Below, in pieces: positions 18,895 through 26,723 of a DNA stretch of 64,000 nucleotides. This DNA comes from Phytohabitans aurantiacus (lineage in GTDB: Bacteria; Actinomycetota; Actinomycetes; Mycobacteriales; Micromonosporaceae): assembly GCF_027923225.1 (NCBI RefSeq), contig NZ_BSDI01000034.1:1-64000 (forward strand), in the 5' to 3' direction. A program made the translations under genes and the position numbers. Numbering within the stretch: position 1 is the first letter of the stretch; each line of letters begins with the position of its first letter. Below the pieces are notes generated by a model that saw only the letters and a program-made list of their open reading frames with translations, did not search any database and was not told where the DNA came from.

Positions 18895-19810
18895 CCCGCC
18901 GGCGCCGCCGGGTGGGCGGACGGGTCTGGCTGAACACGAAGCAGTCGGCGTGCACCCGCACGTGCGCGACCGCCCACCGTTGGCCGTCCTGGCCGGCCGC
19001 GAGGGCGAGCAGTTCCTCGTCGGTGGCGAAGTAGGTGAACGCCTCGCCGTCGGCGTCGGCGCCGACGGCGACGATGTGCTGCAGGTAGCCGAGCCCGGCG
19101 GCGGAGGCCGCCGCGACCAGCGGACGGAAGTCCTCCGGCGTGGCGGGCTTACCGACCGGGGTGCCGACCACCAGGACAAGGCAGCCGCCCGGGCGCAGCA
19201 GCTGCGCGCAGGCGGCGAGGAGCCAGGCCAGACGGACGCGGTTGGCCGCCTCGCCCGACTCGTCGAGGGGCCAGCAGGCGACCACCAGGCTGGTGACGCC
19301 GGCGACGCTGGCATCCGGGGGCAGGGCGGTGACCGGCGGGCCGGCCGGCGGGAGTGCTGGGTCGGTGAGGTCGTCGCCGAACCAGGCGGCCAGGTCTGGC
19401 GGCTCCGGCCCGTCCAGGTCGGCCCCGATCTCGTTGTCGAGGTCGGTGTCGGTCTCGTTGTCTGGCTCGGCGCCCGGCGGGGTGGCCGGACCGATGATCA
19501 GCGAAGCGGCGTCGGTGAACCACGCCTTGTGGTGCCGGCGCCCGCCGCGCTGACATGCGGCGGTCAGGGCGTGACCGTCGGACAGGTCGACGACCGCCTC
19601 ACCGGGGCGGCTGTAGGCGGCGACCAGTCGGTAGGCCAGTCGGTTGGGGATGGTGGTGGTGGGGTCGTCGCCGCTGCGGGCGGTACGCCACACGGTGATC
19701 GGCACCGGCGGGTCGCCGGCGACCAGATCAACCAGAACAGTCGGGTCGGCGCCGCCGGTGTGGGCCGGTTCGCCGTGGGGCTGCGGGGTGTGCGGTGTGG
19801 ATCGACTCAT
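18875..19810 (-). CDS. Degenerate methyltransferase-like protein, first gene of the modification operon
   Basis: A 311-residue protein with a methyltransferase-like fold but altered active site. The motif I position reads EAVVDLSDGHALTAAC instead of DPFxGxG, and the motif IV position reads LVVACWPL where SPPY is expected. The post-motif segment LLRPGGCLVLVVGTP is kept. An acidic run (about residues 117-140, rich in Asp/Glu/Asn) is inserted. It is the first gene of the leftward operon and overlaps the active-looking methylase that follows. It may be a non-catalytic partner, as in heterodimeric adenine methylases. The ATG at 19810 follows the control region directly. Confidence 0.7.
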   Translation of the reverse strand: MSRSTPHTPQPHGEPAHTGGADPTVLVDLVAGDPPVPITVWRTARSGDDPTTTIPNRLAYRLVAAYSRPGEAVVDLSDGHALTAACQRGGRRHHKAWFTDAASLIIGPATPPGAEPDNETDTDLDNEIGADLDGPEPPDLAAWFGDDLTDPALPPAGPPVTALPPDASVAGVTSLVVACWPLDESGEAANRVRLAWLLAACAQLLRPGGCLVLVVGTPVGKPATPEDFRPLVAAASAAGLGYLQHIVAVGADADGEAFTYFATDEELLALAAGQDGQRWAVAHVRVHADCFVFSQTRPPTRRRRRGGGARA

Positions 19811-20866
19811 GCGATGTCGGCTCCGCGCCGCGCCGTGATGCGCTGACACCCACCAACCGGGGCTTGTCAGATGGGACGAACATCCCCGGATCTGACAACC
19901 GCGATTCGCGTCTGACAAGGCCGCCGAAAGGCCATGACAGCCCGGTTGTGTCCCGATATTTGGTGGGAGTGTTGTGGGCAAGGCGGACCGCTGCTGTCAG
20001 CCGGCGAACGCCTCGAGCGGCCGCGCTGTCAGATCCGTGGCCGCTCGCGGCATCGAGCGGCCACCACTGTCGGTAACCGACGGGACAGCGCGGTGGGATG
20101 TGCCGGCATGTTCGGCACTTCGGGTCCACCGCGGTTTCGTGGCTCACCGCGAAGTGCCGGCACCTTCCTGCGGGCGGTGCCGGTCGGGCTCGGCAGTTCG
20201 GCACTGCCGCTGGCACTGAGGCACTTTCGGCAGTTCGGCACTGCCACGGCAGTCGTCGCTGGGCAGTGCCGTCGGCACTTGTGGCCACTCGCCAGCGCCG
20301 TGGCGGTTCGGACCTTCGACGGGCCGAACTGCCGAATGCGCCGGAACTGCGCACGGCAGTCCAACCAGAGCGGCGCCGCCGCGGGCGCCGGTGTTACGGC
20401 GCCGACATCGATCGCGGCGTGAAGGTAGCACCGGGCCAGGTGTACCAGGGAGATCGAAGGTGCCGGGTGCAGCGGACGGTTCTGACAGGGGCGTGTTTGT
20501 CAGAGCCTTGTCAGATCGGGCCTCCGGCCGCGGCTGGGCTTTCCCAGAGCCTAATCAGCTCCGTCGCGCCTGTTCGGCGGCGGCTGCCATCCGCGCCCGG
20601 CGGCGGACGCCGAGCCGGGTGCGGAAAGTCTGACAGTGCAGCTCGCGGCCGGTTTTCAACACGTAGAAAGTCTCTGACAGCCGACGCGCTGTCAGATTTT
20701 TATTCCTGACAGTCGATGTCTGTCAGATTCGTTGGGCGTACCGCGTAGTGGGCGAAAACCGCCGTTGACCTGCTCTGTCAGACCGCTGTCAGAGGGCCGT
20801 GGCGCACTAGGGCCGACCGCCGCGCCTGCGGCACCTCCCACTGCATTCGGTTTGGAGCCCATCCCC
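19811..20866. promoter_or_regulatory. Divergent control region with 13 TCTGACA/TGTCAGA copies
   Basis: About 1 kb lies between the leftward methyltransferase operon and the rightward transfer genes. Exact TCTGACA or TGTCAGA occurs at 19865, 19891, 19911, 20027, 20481, 20498, 20509, 20629, 20673, 20690, 20721, 20776 and 20787. By simple chance about 0.1 copies would be expected on both strands. Some form inverted pairs, for example TCTGACAG, 8 bases, CTGTCAGA at 20673-20696. The stretch 20101-20370 also repeats GGCACT/AGTGCC. These look like operator arrays or replication/transfer iterons. I see no gene here. Confidence 0.75.
20673..20696. repeat. Perfect 8-bp inverted repeat of the TCTGACAG motif
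   Basis: TCTGACAG and CTGTCAGA are separated by 8 bases, about two helical turns centre to centre. This fits a dimeric regulator. A second pair, CTGACAG/CTGTCAG with a 7-base spacer, follows at about 20706-20726. Confidence 0.7.
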
Positions 20867-21940
20867 ATGAGCGAGTCCGACCTCCACGACGACTGGCCGG
20901 CGTCCGCGCTGCAGGCCGCCGACAAAGCGTTCGCGGCGTTGACTATCGACCCGGCACCGCTGACCCTCGACTGCGCGGCGCTGATCGCCGACGGCGCTTC
21001 CTCCTGCGGGACTGCCGGAACGGCAGACGCCGGCACTGCCGCATCCGGCACTTCTGGCACTTCCGGGACCGGCACTTACGGCACTGCCGAGTCCGATGTT
21101 CGCCGCACGACCGCCGCCGGATGCGCCGACCCAACCGCCGGCAGTTTCAGCGCGTCGGCACCATCCGGCAATGACCTTGATGTGCCGCCCGACGAGGTGC
21201 CGTTGCCGGCACTGCGGGACTGGCTGATGGCACATCCAAACGCCTACACCGCCCGTGACGCTGTGTGGCGGGAGCTGATCCGCCGTGCCCGGCAGGGCAA
21301 GCCAGAGTGGGTGATCGCCGCCGTCGGGATGGCCATGCCGGCACTGGTCGCCATGGCCGGCACCCTCGCCGCCGGGTACCGCGGCGAGGCGGCCGACATC
21401 GACGCGGAGGTCCTGACCGGGTTCCTGGAGGCCCTGCGCGGCGGCGTGGACCCGGCCCGCGACGCCCCGCACGCCAGCCTGTGCTTCGCCGCCTGGCGCG
21501 CCGGCCGGGAACTGCGCCTAGCCCAGCAGCGGTACCTGCTCGTGGAAGACATCGAACACGCGGCCGCCACGTCCCGCCTGCCATGCCAGCCGTACGGGCA
21601 CGTCGACCTACTGGTCTACCGCGCGCAGGCCCTCGGGCTCATCGACAGCGAAGACGTCGAGCCGTACATCGCGATCCGTCTGGGCCGGCGCACTCCCGAA
21701 CTGGTCGCCGAGGCCCAAGGCATCGACCTGGACATGCTGCGGATGCGCCTCAACCGCGCCGACACCCGCCTCGCGTGGGCGCTCAACACCGGCATCCTCA
21801 CCGGACCGTTCTCCCCCCAGGTGCGCGAGGAACTGGCCAAACGCCACGACACACGCACCAAGATCCGGGCGGGCAAGGCCGCCGCGGCACGCCGCGGCGG
21901 CCGGCGTCCCCGGACCAGCCCCGCCGCCGCGGCGGCCTGA
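20867..21940 (+). CDS. Sigma-factor-like protein at the head of the transfer region
   Basis: A 357-residue protein. The N-terminal 110 residues are disordered with a Gly-Thr/Ser-Gly-Thr low-complexity run (ASGTSGTSGTGTYGTAE). The middle (AAGYRGEAADIDAEVLTGFL, then EALR) resembles sigma-70 region 2, and AEAQGIDLDMLRMRLNRADT resembles a region 4 HTH. The tail is Ala/Arg-rich. GGAG lies 9 bases before the ATG. It is the first gene after the divergent control region and ends at a strong terminator, so it is a single-gene unit. A role in controlling transfer is inferred; the sigma similarity is weak. Confidence 0.6.
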   Translation: MSESDLHDDWPASALQAADKAFAALTIDPAPLTLDCAALIADGASSCGTAGTADAGTAASGTSGTSGTGTYGTAESDVRRTTAAGCADPTAGSFSASAPSGNDLDVPPDEVPLPALRDWLMAHPNAYTARDAVWRELIRRARQGKPEWVIAAVGMAMPALVAMAGTLAAGYRGEAADIDAEVLTGFLEALRGGVDPARDAPHASLCFAAWRAGRELRLAQQRYLLVEDIEHAAATSRLPCQPYGHVDLLVYRAQALGLIDSEDVEPYIAIRLGRRTPELVAEAQGIDLDMLRMRLNRADTRLAWALNTGILTGPFSPQVREELAKRHDTRTKIRAGKAAAARRGGRRPRTSPAAAAA

Positions 21941-21972
21941 ACGACCAGCTTCCCTACCCGTCCTGTCCTCGG

Positions 21973-22003
21973 CGGGCCCGGCGCGACCACCGCGCCGGGC
22001 CCG
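21973..22003 (+). terminator. Strong GC-rich terminator hairpin
   Basis: Perfect 13-bp arms (CGGGCCCGGCGCG and its complement) surround a 5-base loop, 32 bases after the sigma-like gene. It isolates that gene from the transfer operon. Confidence 0.8.
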
Positions 22004-22595
22004 TCGCTATGCCTGGGCCAGCCATGTCAGCCGCCGCGTGTCAGCCGCTGCCCGCTGGGCGGATGCGCACACCGCAGCACGTGAGCACCGACCGCAGCCA
22101 CCTACTGTCGGGTGCTCCTGGTCTGACACAGAATCTGACAGCCGATCTGACAGGCGCGATTGTCGCGCCGCTGATCGCCGATTCCGGGCCCGCGCGCCGA
22201 TCCCCGGATACGCCAATTGACCTGCACTGTCAGATCCCTGAATGCCCTTGCCAGATCGCAGGGTGTTCGCCACATCTGTCAAAGACCGGTTGGTGGGTGC
22301 AGCGGTTCTCGTCGGCGCCATCCAAGGCCCGGTCCCCGGGGACGCTGCCCGCCGTCGGGCTAGTCGGAGGCACGCGCGTCTCGTGTGCCCCGGGTGCCGC
22401 GCCCCTTTTGATGCGCTGACACCACATCGAAACCGCCAACCCGCCAAGGGAGGACGAGCTCCTCCCGGGGATCACCACGCGGTTCGCCCGTTCACCTCCC
22501 GCCATGACCGGCGGCGGACCCCTATCCGTCTTACGGCATTCGCCCCAGCTGCCCGCACCCGCCCAGGTGCGGCACGGGGCGGGAGGTGAACCCCA
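22004..22595. promoter_or_regulatory. Leader of the transfer operon with more TCTGACA repeats
   Basis: No gene is supported in these 590 bases. TCTGACA occurs three times in tandem at 22122, 22134 and 22146 with an exact 12-base period; TGTCAGA is at 22228; related TGTCAGC and TGTCAAA copies flank them. The region should hold the promoter of the VirB2-to-VirD4 operon. Confidence 0.65.
22122..22152 (+). repeat. Three direct TCTGACA repeats, 12-base period
   Basis: Copies start at 22122, 22134 and 22146. The spacing is exact, like a small iteron array or a tandem operator. Confidence 0.8.
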
Positions 22596-23006
22596 ATGTC
22601 CCGCACGCGAGTTCCGCGCGCTCTCACATTCCTGTTCCGTCGCGCCGCACGGCGGCGCCTCACCTGGGCTCGGGCCGGCGCTATCGCCGTACACCTGGCC
22701 ACCATCGTGCTCCTGGTCTCGGTGCCCGCAGCGGCGTTCGCAGACCCGGGCACCCCCGTCAACCTGGCGGCCAACAGCCTGCCCGTCGTCATCGACAAGC
22801 TCCAGGACTGGATCATGGGACTCCTGGCCGCGATAGCCACCTTGTTCCTCGTTCTGGCCGGGGTCTACTGGGCCACCGCGGGCGGCGATCCCGCCCAGGT
22901 CGACAAGGCCAAAGGGGCGGGCAAGAACGCTCTGATCGGCTACGGCCTGGCGGTGTTGGCCCCGGTCCTGCTCGAGGTCGTGCAGGGCATCGTCGGGAAG
23001 CCGTGA
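22596..23006 (+). CDS. VirB2/TrbC-like pilin or small T4SS membrane protein
   Basis: 136 residues. A basic N-terminus precedes a signal-like helix ending in SVPAAAFA, then two hydrophobic helices (LLAAIATLFLVLAGVYWATA and IGYGLAVLAPVLLEVVQGIV) joined by a short polar loop. This is the layout of VirB2-like subunits. GGAGG is 9 bases upstream of ATG. Its stop overlaps the next start (TGATG), the first of four overlaps linking 22596-29359 in one operon. In Gram-positive systems the protein is membrane-embedded rather than a long pilus. Confidence 0.75.
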   Translation: MSRTRVPRALTFLFRRAARRRLTWARAGAIAVHLATIVLLVSVPAAAFADPGTPVNLAANSLPVVIDKLQDWIMGLLAAIATLFLVLAGVYWATAGGDPAQVDKAKGAGKNALIGYGLAVLAPVLLEVVQGIVGKP

Positions 23007-23944
23007 TGGGCTGGCTTATCCCGGTCGTGGAGATCCTGAACCGGTTCCTCGACTGGGTCTGCGAGCAGATCCTCGCCAGCTTCGACGCGGTTCTCGGCGC
23101 GATCACCGGATTCCTGCTGATCACACCGAACGTGACGGGCATGCCGCAGGTGCAGGCCCTCACGGGACGGGCCACCTGGGTCGTGGACACGGTCTTCGTC
23201 CTGGCATTCGTCACCGCCGGGATCCTGGTCATGATCTCCGGCGGCGATGAGAATTCCCGCTACACGGTCAAGGACCTGGCCCCCCGCCTGGTCGTGGGAT
23301 TCGTTAGCGCCCATTTCTCCCAGCTGTTGTGCGGCATGGCCATCGACGTGGCCAACGGCCTGACCGAGGCGTTGTCCGACCCCAGCCACGGCTCGGACGG
23401 CGCGTTCGTCGCGATCAAGACACACGTCTACGCCGCCTCAAGCGACAAGTCCGGGCTGCCGGCGATGCTGTTCGCGATCGTCGCCCTGCTGATCACGGTG
23501 CTGCTCGCGATGACCGCGTTCAGCCTGGTCGTGCGGTTCTCCACGCTGCTGGTGCTCACGGCCGCGGCGCCGCTCGCGTTGGCCTGCCACGCGCTGCCGC
23601 AGACCGACGGCATCGCACGGCTGTGGTGGCGTAGCTACGCCGGCTGCCTGGCCACACCGGTGTTGCAGGCGATGATGCTGCAGGCCGGGCAGTGGATGCT
23701 GCTCGATCCGCAGTACATGAAGCCCGCGCTGGGCAAGTTCCTGGATCCCGGCCCGATCTTCAACCTGTTCGTCGTCATGGTGCTGCTCTGGTACACAGTC
23801 AAGATCCCCGGCCTGATCGGCCGGTACATGTCTCAGTCCGGGAGTAACACCAGCTTCCTCGGCGCGGCCGTCCGCGTGGTGGTCGTTCAGCAGTTGACAC
23901 GGGCCGTTCCTGGCCTGGGCCGAGCGCGGGCGGTGGCCCGATGA
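23006..23944 (+). CDS. TrbL/VirB6-like polytopic channel protein
   Basis: 312 residues with about six transmembrane helices: FDAVLGAITGFLLI, TVFVLAFVTAGILVMI, LLITVLLAMTAFSLVV, LLVLTAAAPLALACHAL and IFNLFVVMVLLWYTV are the clearest. SGGDENSRYTVKDLAPRLVV and the W-rich LWWRSY loop resemble TrbL-like proteins of Gram-positive type IV secretion. Position between VirB2-like and PrgI genes supports the inner-membrane channel role. It overlaps both neighbours (TGATG and ATGA). Confidence 0.82.
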   Translation: MGWLIPVVEILNRFLDWVCEQILASFDAVLGAITGFLLITPNVTGMPQVQALTGRATWVVDTVFVLAFVTAGILVMISGGDENSRYTVKDLAPRLVVGFVSAHFSQLLCGMAIDVANGLTEALSDPSHGSDGAFVAIKTHVYAASSDKSGLPAMLFAIVALLITVLLAMTAFSLVVRFSTLLVLTAAAPLALACHALPQTDGIARLWWRSYAGCLATPVLQAMMLQAGQWMLLDPQYMKPALGKFLDPGPIFNLFVVMVLLWYTVKIPGLIGRYMSQSGSNTSFLGAAVRVVVVQQLTRAVPGLGRARAVAR

Positions 23945-24906
23945 CCGGCACCCGCGATGACGAACAGGTCCGCGCCCGCATGCCCGCAGACGTGGACGCG
24001 CCAGACAAAGTGTTGTACGGGCTGACGTTCCGGCAGTTGGCGATCCTCGCGATCGCCGCCGTGGTGTTCTACGGCGGTTGGCGGTCGTTGCACACTCTGC
24101 TGCCGGTCCCGGTGGTGCTAGGTGCCAGCGTGGTGCTGGGCGGTTTGGTGTTCGGGCTGGCCGTCGGGCGCCGCGACGGGCTGCCGATGGACCGGTGGCT
24201 GCTGGCCTCGGTCCGTCACCACCGAGCGTCGAAGGCGCTGTCGACCACCGACACGGCCAGCCGCACACCCGGCTGGGTGGACGCTGCGGCTGGGCGGATG
24301 CCGCTGCCGGCGCCGCTGAAACTGCCCGCTCAAGCGATCGCCGACGACGGTGAGATCGCCTTGCCGGGCGCGTCGGCGGCGATCGTCGCGGCCACCACCG
24401 TGAACCTCGGCTTGCGCACCTCCGGCGAGCAGCAGGCCCTTGTGGACACGTTCGGCCGCTGGCTCAACAGCCTGTCGACGCCGACGCAGGTGGTGGTCTC
24501 CGCGCAGCCGGTCAACCTGGCCAGCCACGCCACCGGCTTGCAGGACTCTGCTCACCGGCTGCCGCACCCGGCGTTGGAGACGGCCTGTGCCGACCACGCC
24601 CGATTCCTGGACGACCTGGCCCACCGGCGCGATCCGCTGCGCCGGCAGGTCCTCATCGTCACCCGCGCCCCAGCCGGCGGTGGACGCGGTGGGCATGCCG
24701 CCCGCCGCCGCGCGGACGACACGGTCCGCTCGCTGTCGGGGCTGGGTGTGACCACCCGTGCCCTGGATGGGGACGCGGCCACCGCCGCGATCGCGGCCTG
24801 CGCCGACCCGTACCGGCCGCCCCGCCAAGGCGGCCTGGCCGCACCCGACGCGGTGATCACCGGGGCGCCACCCCCACGCTCCCGCAGAAAGAAGGCATCG
24901 TCATGA
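23941..24906 (+). CDS. PrgI-family T4SS protein (VirB3-like)
   Basis: 321 residues. Residues 10-80 match the PrgI pattern: MPADVDAPDKVLYGLTFRQL, then two adjacent transmembrane helices (AILAIAAVVFYGGW and VVLGASVVLGGLVFGLAVG). A soluble C-terminal domain of about 240 residues follows. PrgI proteins are encoded directly before VirB4 ATPases, as here, and play the VirB3 role at the membrane. ATGA overlaps link it to both neighbours. Confidence 0.88.
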   Translation: MTGTRDDEQVRARMPADVDAPDKVLYGLTFRQLAILAIAAVVFYGGWRSLHTLLPVPVVLGASVVLGGLVFGLAVGRRDGLPMDRWLLASVRHHRASKALSTTDTASRTPGWVDAAAGRMPLPAPLKLPAQAIADDGEIALPGASAAIVAATTVNLGLRTSGEQQALVDTFGRWLNSLSTPTQVVVSAQPVNLASHATGLQDSAHRLPHPALETACADHARFLDDLAHRRDPLRRQVLIVTRAPAGGGRGGHAARRRADDTVRSLSGLGVTTRALDGDAATAAIAACADPYRPPRQGGLAAPDAVITGAPPPRSRRKKASS

Positions 24907-26723
24907 AAGGACTACTGCACCGCCGGACCGCACGCGACCGTGATACTCCAGCCACCTCCACCGGTGGGGTGGCCGGGGTGGTCGCGCCGGCGTCGGTGGA
25001 GGTGACCCCCCGTTTCTTGCGGGTCGGTGACGGGTACGCGGCCACCCTGGTGGTGACTGGGTATCCGGCCGAAGTCGGGCCGGGCTGGCTGGAGCCCCTG
25101 CTGGCCTGGCCAGGCCGGCTCGACCTGGCCCTGCACATCGACCCGCTGCCCGCGCCGGTCGCCGCGTCGCGGCTGCGCACCCAACGGGCCCGCCTCGAAT
25201 CGTCCCGGCGGGCGGACAGCGACAGGGGCAAGCTGTCCGACCCGTACGTCGAGGCGGCGGCCGAGGACGCCGCCGACCTGGCCCAACGCCTCGCCCGAGG
25301 CGCCGCGAAACTGTTCAGGGTCGGCCTGTATCTGACCGTGCACGCCCGCACCGAGGCCGAGCTGCTGGAGGCGTGCGCGCAGGTCAAGGCCGCCGCCGCG
25401 TCCACGCTCCTGGAGGTGCAGCCGGCGACCTGGCGGCACCTGGCCGGCTGGACCACCACTCTGCCCCTCGCGACCGACTCGCTGCAGATGCTGCGCACCA
25501 TGGACACCCAAGCCCTCGCAGCGGCGTTTCCCCTTGCCAGCCCCGATTTGCCGGCGCCGCTGCCGGGTGACCCGCCAGTCACCGGTGGCGTGCTCTACGG
25601 CGTCAACCCGGCCTCCAACGGGATCGTCTGGTGGGACCGGTGGAGCCAGGAGAACTACAACTCCGTCGTCCTCGCCAGGAGCGGTGCCGGCAAGAGCTAC
25701 TTCGTGAAACTCGAAGTGCTCCGAAACCTGTACCAGGGCGTCCACATATCCATTGTGGACCCCGAGGATGAGTACCTGCGGCTCGCCGAAGCCGTCGGCG
25801 GCACCGTGGTCCGACTCGGCATGCCCGGCGTGAAAATCAACCCGCTCGATCTACCGGTCGGTGACCACCGGCCCGACGTCCTGACCCGACGCGGCCTGTT
25901 CCTGCACACCGTCATCTCGGTCCTGGTCGGGCACCCGCCGCCGCCGGCCGAGCGCGCCGCCCTGGACAGGGCGATCCTGGCCGTCTACCGGCAGGCCGGC
26001 ATCACCGCCGACCCGCACACCCACACCCGCCCGGCGCCACTGCTCAAAGACCTGGTCGGCTGCCTGGAAACCGACCCCGAGCCGGCCGCCGCGCAGCTCG
26101 CCGCCCGGCTAGCGCCGTGGGTGCACGGCAGCTTCGCCGACCTGTTCAACGGCCCCACGACCCACGCCCCGCTCGGGCACCTCGTCGTGTGGAGCCTGCG
26201 GCACCTGCCCGACGAGTTGCGCACCATCGGCACCCTGCTCGCCCTGGACCACATCTGGCGGCAGGTCGACCTACCTGTCCAGTCCCGGTCCGCGGCGACG
26301 CCGCCGGTGCGCCGCATCGTCGTCGTAGACGAGGCGTGGCTGCTCATGCGCGACGGCGAAGGCGCACGGTTTCTGTTCCGCATGAGCAAGGCGGCCCGCA
26401 AACGGTTCGCCGGACTCACCGTCATCACGCAGGACGTCGCAGACGTGCTCGGCACCGAACTGGGCCAGGCCGTGGTGTCCAACGCCGCCACCCAGGTACT
26501 GCTCAAGCAGGCCCCGCAAGCGATCGACGCGCTCGCCGACGCGTTCTCCCTCACCGGCGGAGAACGCCGGCTGCTGCTGGGCGCCCGCCAAGGCCAGGGA
26601 CTGCTCATCTGCGGGATAGCCCGCACCGGCTTCGAAGCCATCAGCTCCGAACAGGAGCACGCCCTGTGCACCACCAACCCCGCCGAACTCTACGACGACC
26701 AAGAAGACGAGGACGACCTGTGA
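24903..26723 (+). CDS. VirB4-family conjugation ATPase
   Basis: 606 residues. The N-terminal 200 residues form the VirB4 N-domain; the ATPase follows with Walker A ARSGAGKS (about 258-265), IVDPEDEY, and Walker B IVVVDEAWLL at about 470-479. AITQD/VITQDV and the Q-rich end (NAATQVLLKQAPQ) are typical. It powers DNA or pilin handling in the transfer channel at the membrane. Its length is within the Gram-positive VirB4 range. Overlaps ATGA upstream and GTGA downstream. Confidence 0.92.
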   Translation: MKGLLHRRTARDRDTPATSTGGVAGVVAPASVEVTPRFLRVGDGYAATLVVTGYPAEVGPGWLEPLLAWPGRLDLALHIDPLPAPVAASRLRTQRARLESSRRADSDRGKLSDPYVEAAAEDAADLAQRLARGAAKLFRVGLYLTVHARTEAELLEACAQVKAAAASTLLEVQPATWRHLAGWTTTLPLATDSLQMLRTMDTQALAAAFPLASPDLPAPLPGDPPVTGGVLYGVNPASNGIVWWDRWSQENYNSVVLARSGAGKSYFVKLEVLRNLYQGVHISIVDPEDEYLRLAEAVGGTVVRLGMPGVKINPLDLPVGDHRPDVLTRRGLFLHTVISVLVGHPPPPAERAALDRAILAVYRQAGITADPHTHTRPAPLLKDLVGCLETDPEPAAAQLAARLAPWVHGSFADLFNGPTTHAPLGHLVVWSLRHLPDELRTIGTLLALDHIWRQVDLPVQSRSAATPPVRRIVVVDEAWLLMRDGEGARFLFRMSKAARKRFAGLTVITQDVADVLGTELGQAVVSNAATQVLLKQAPQAIDALADAFSLTGGERRLLLGARQGQGLLICGIARTGFEAISSEQEHALCTTNPAELYDDQEDEDDL

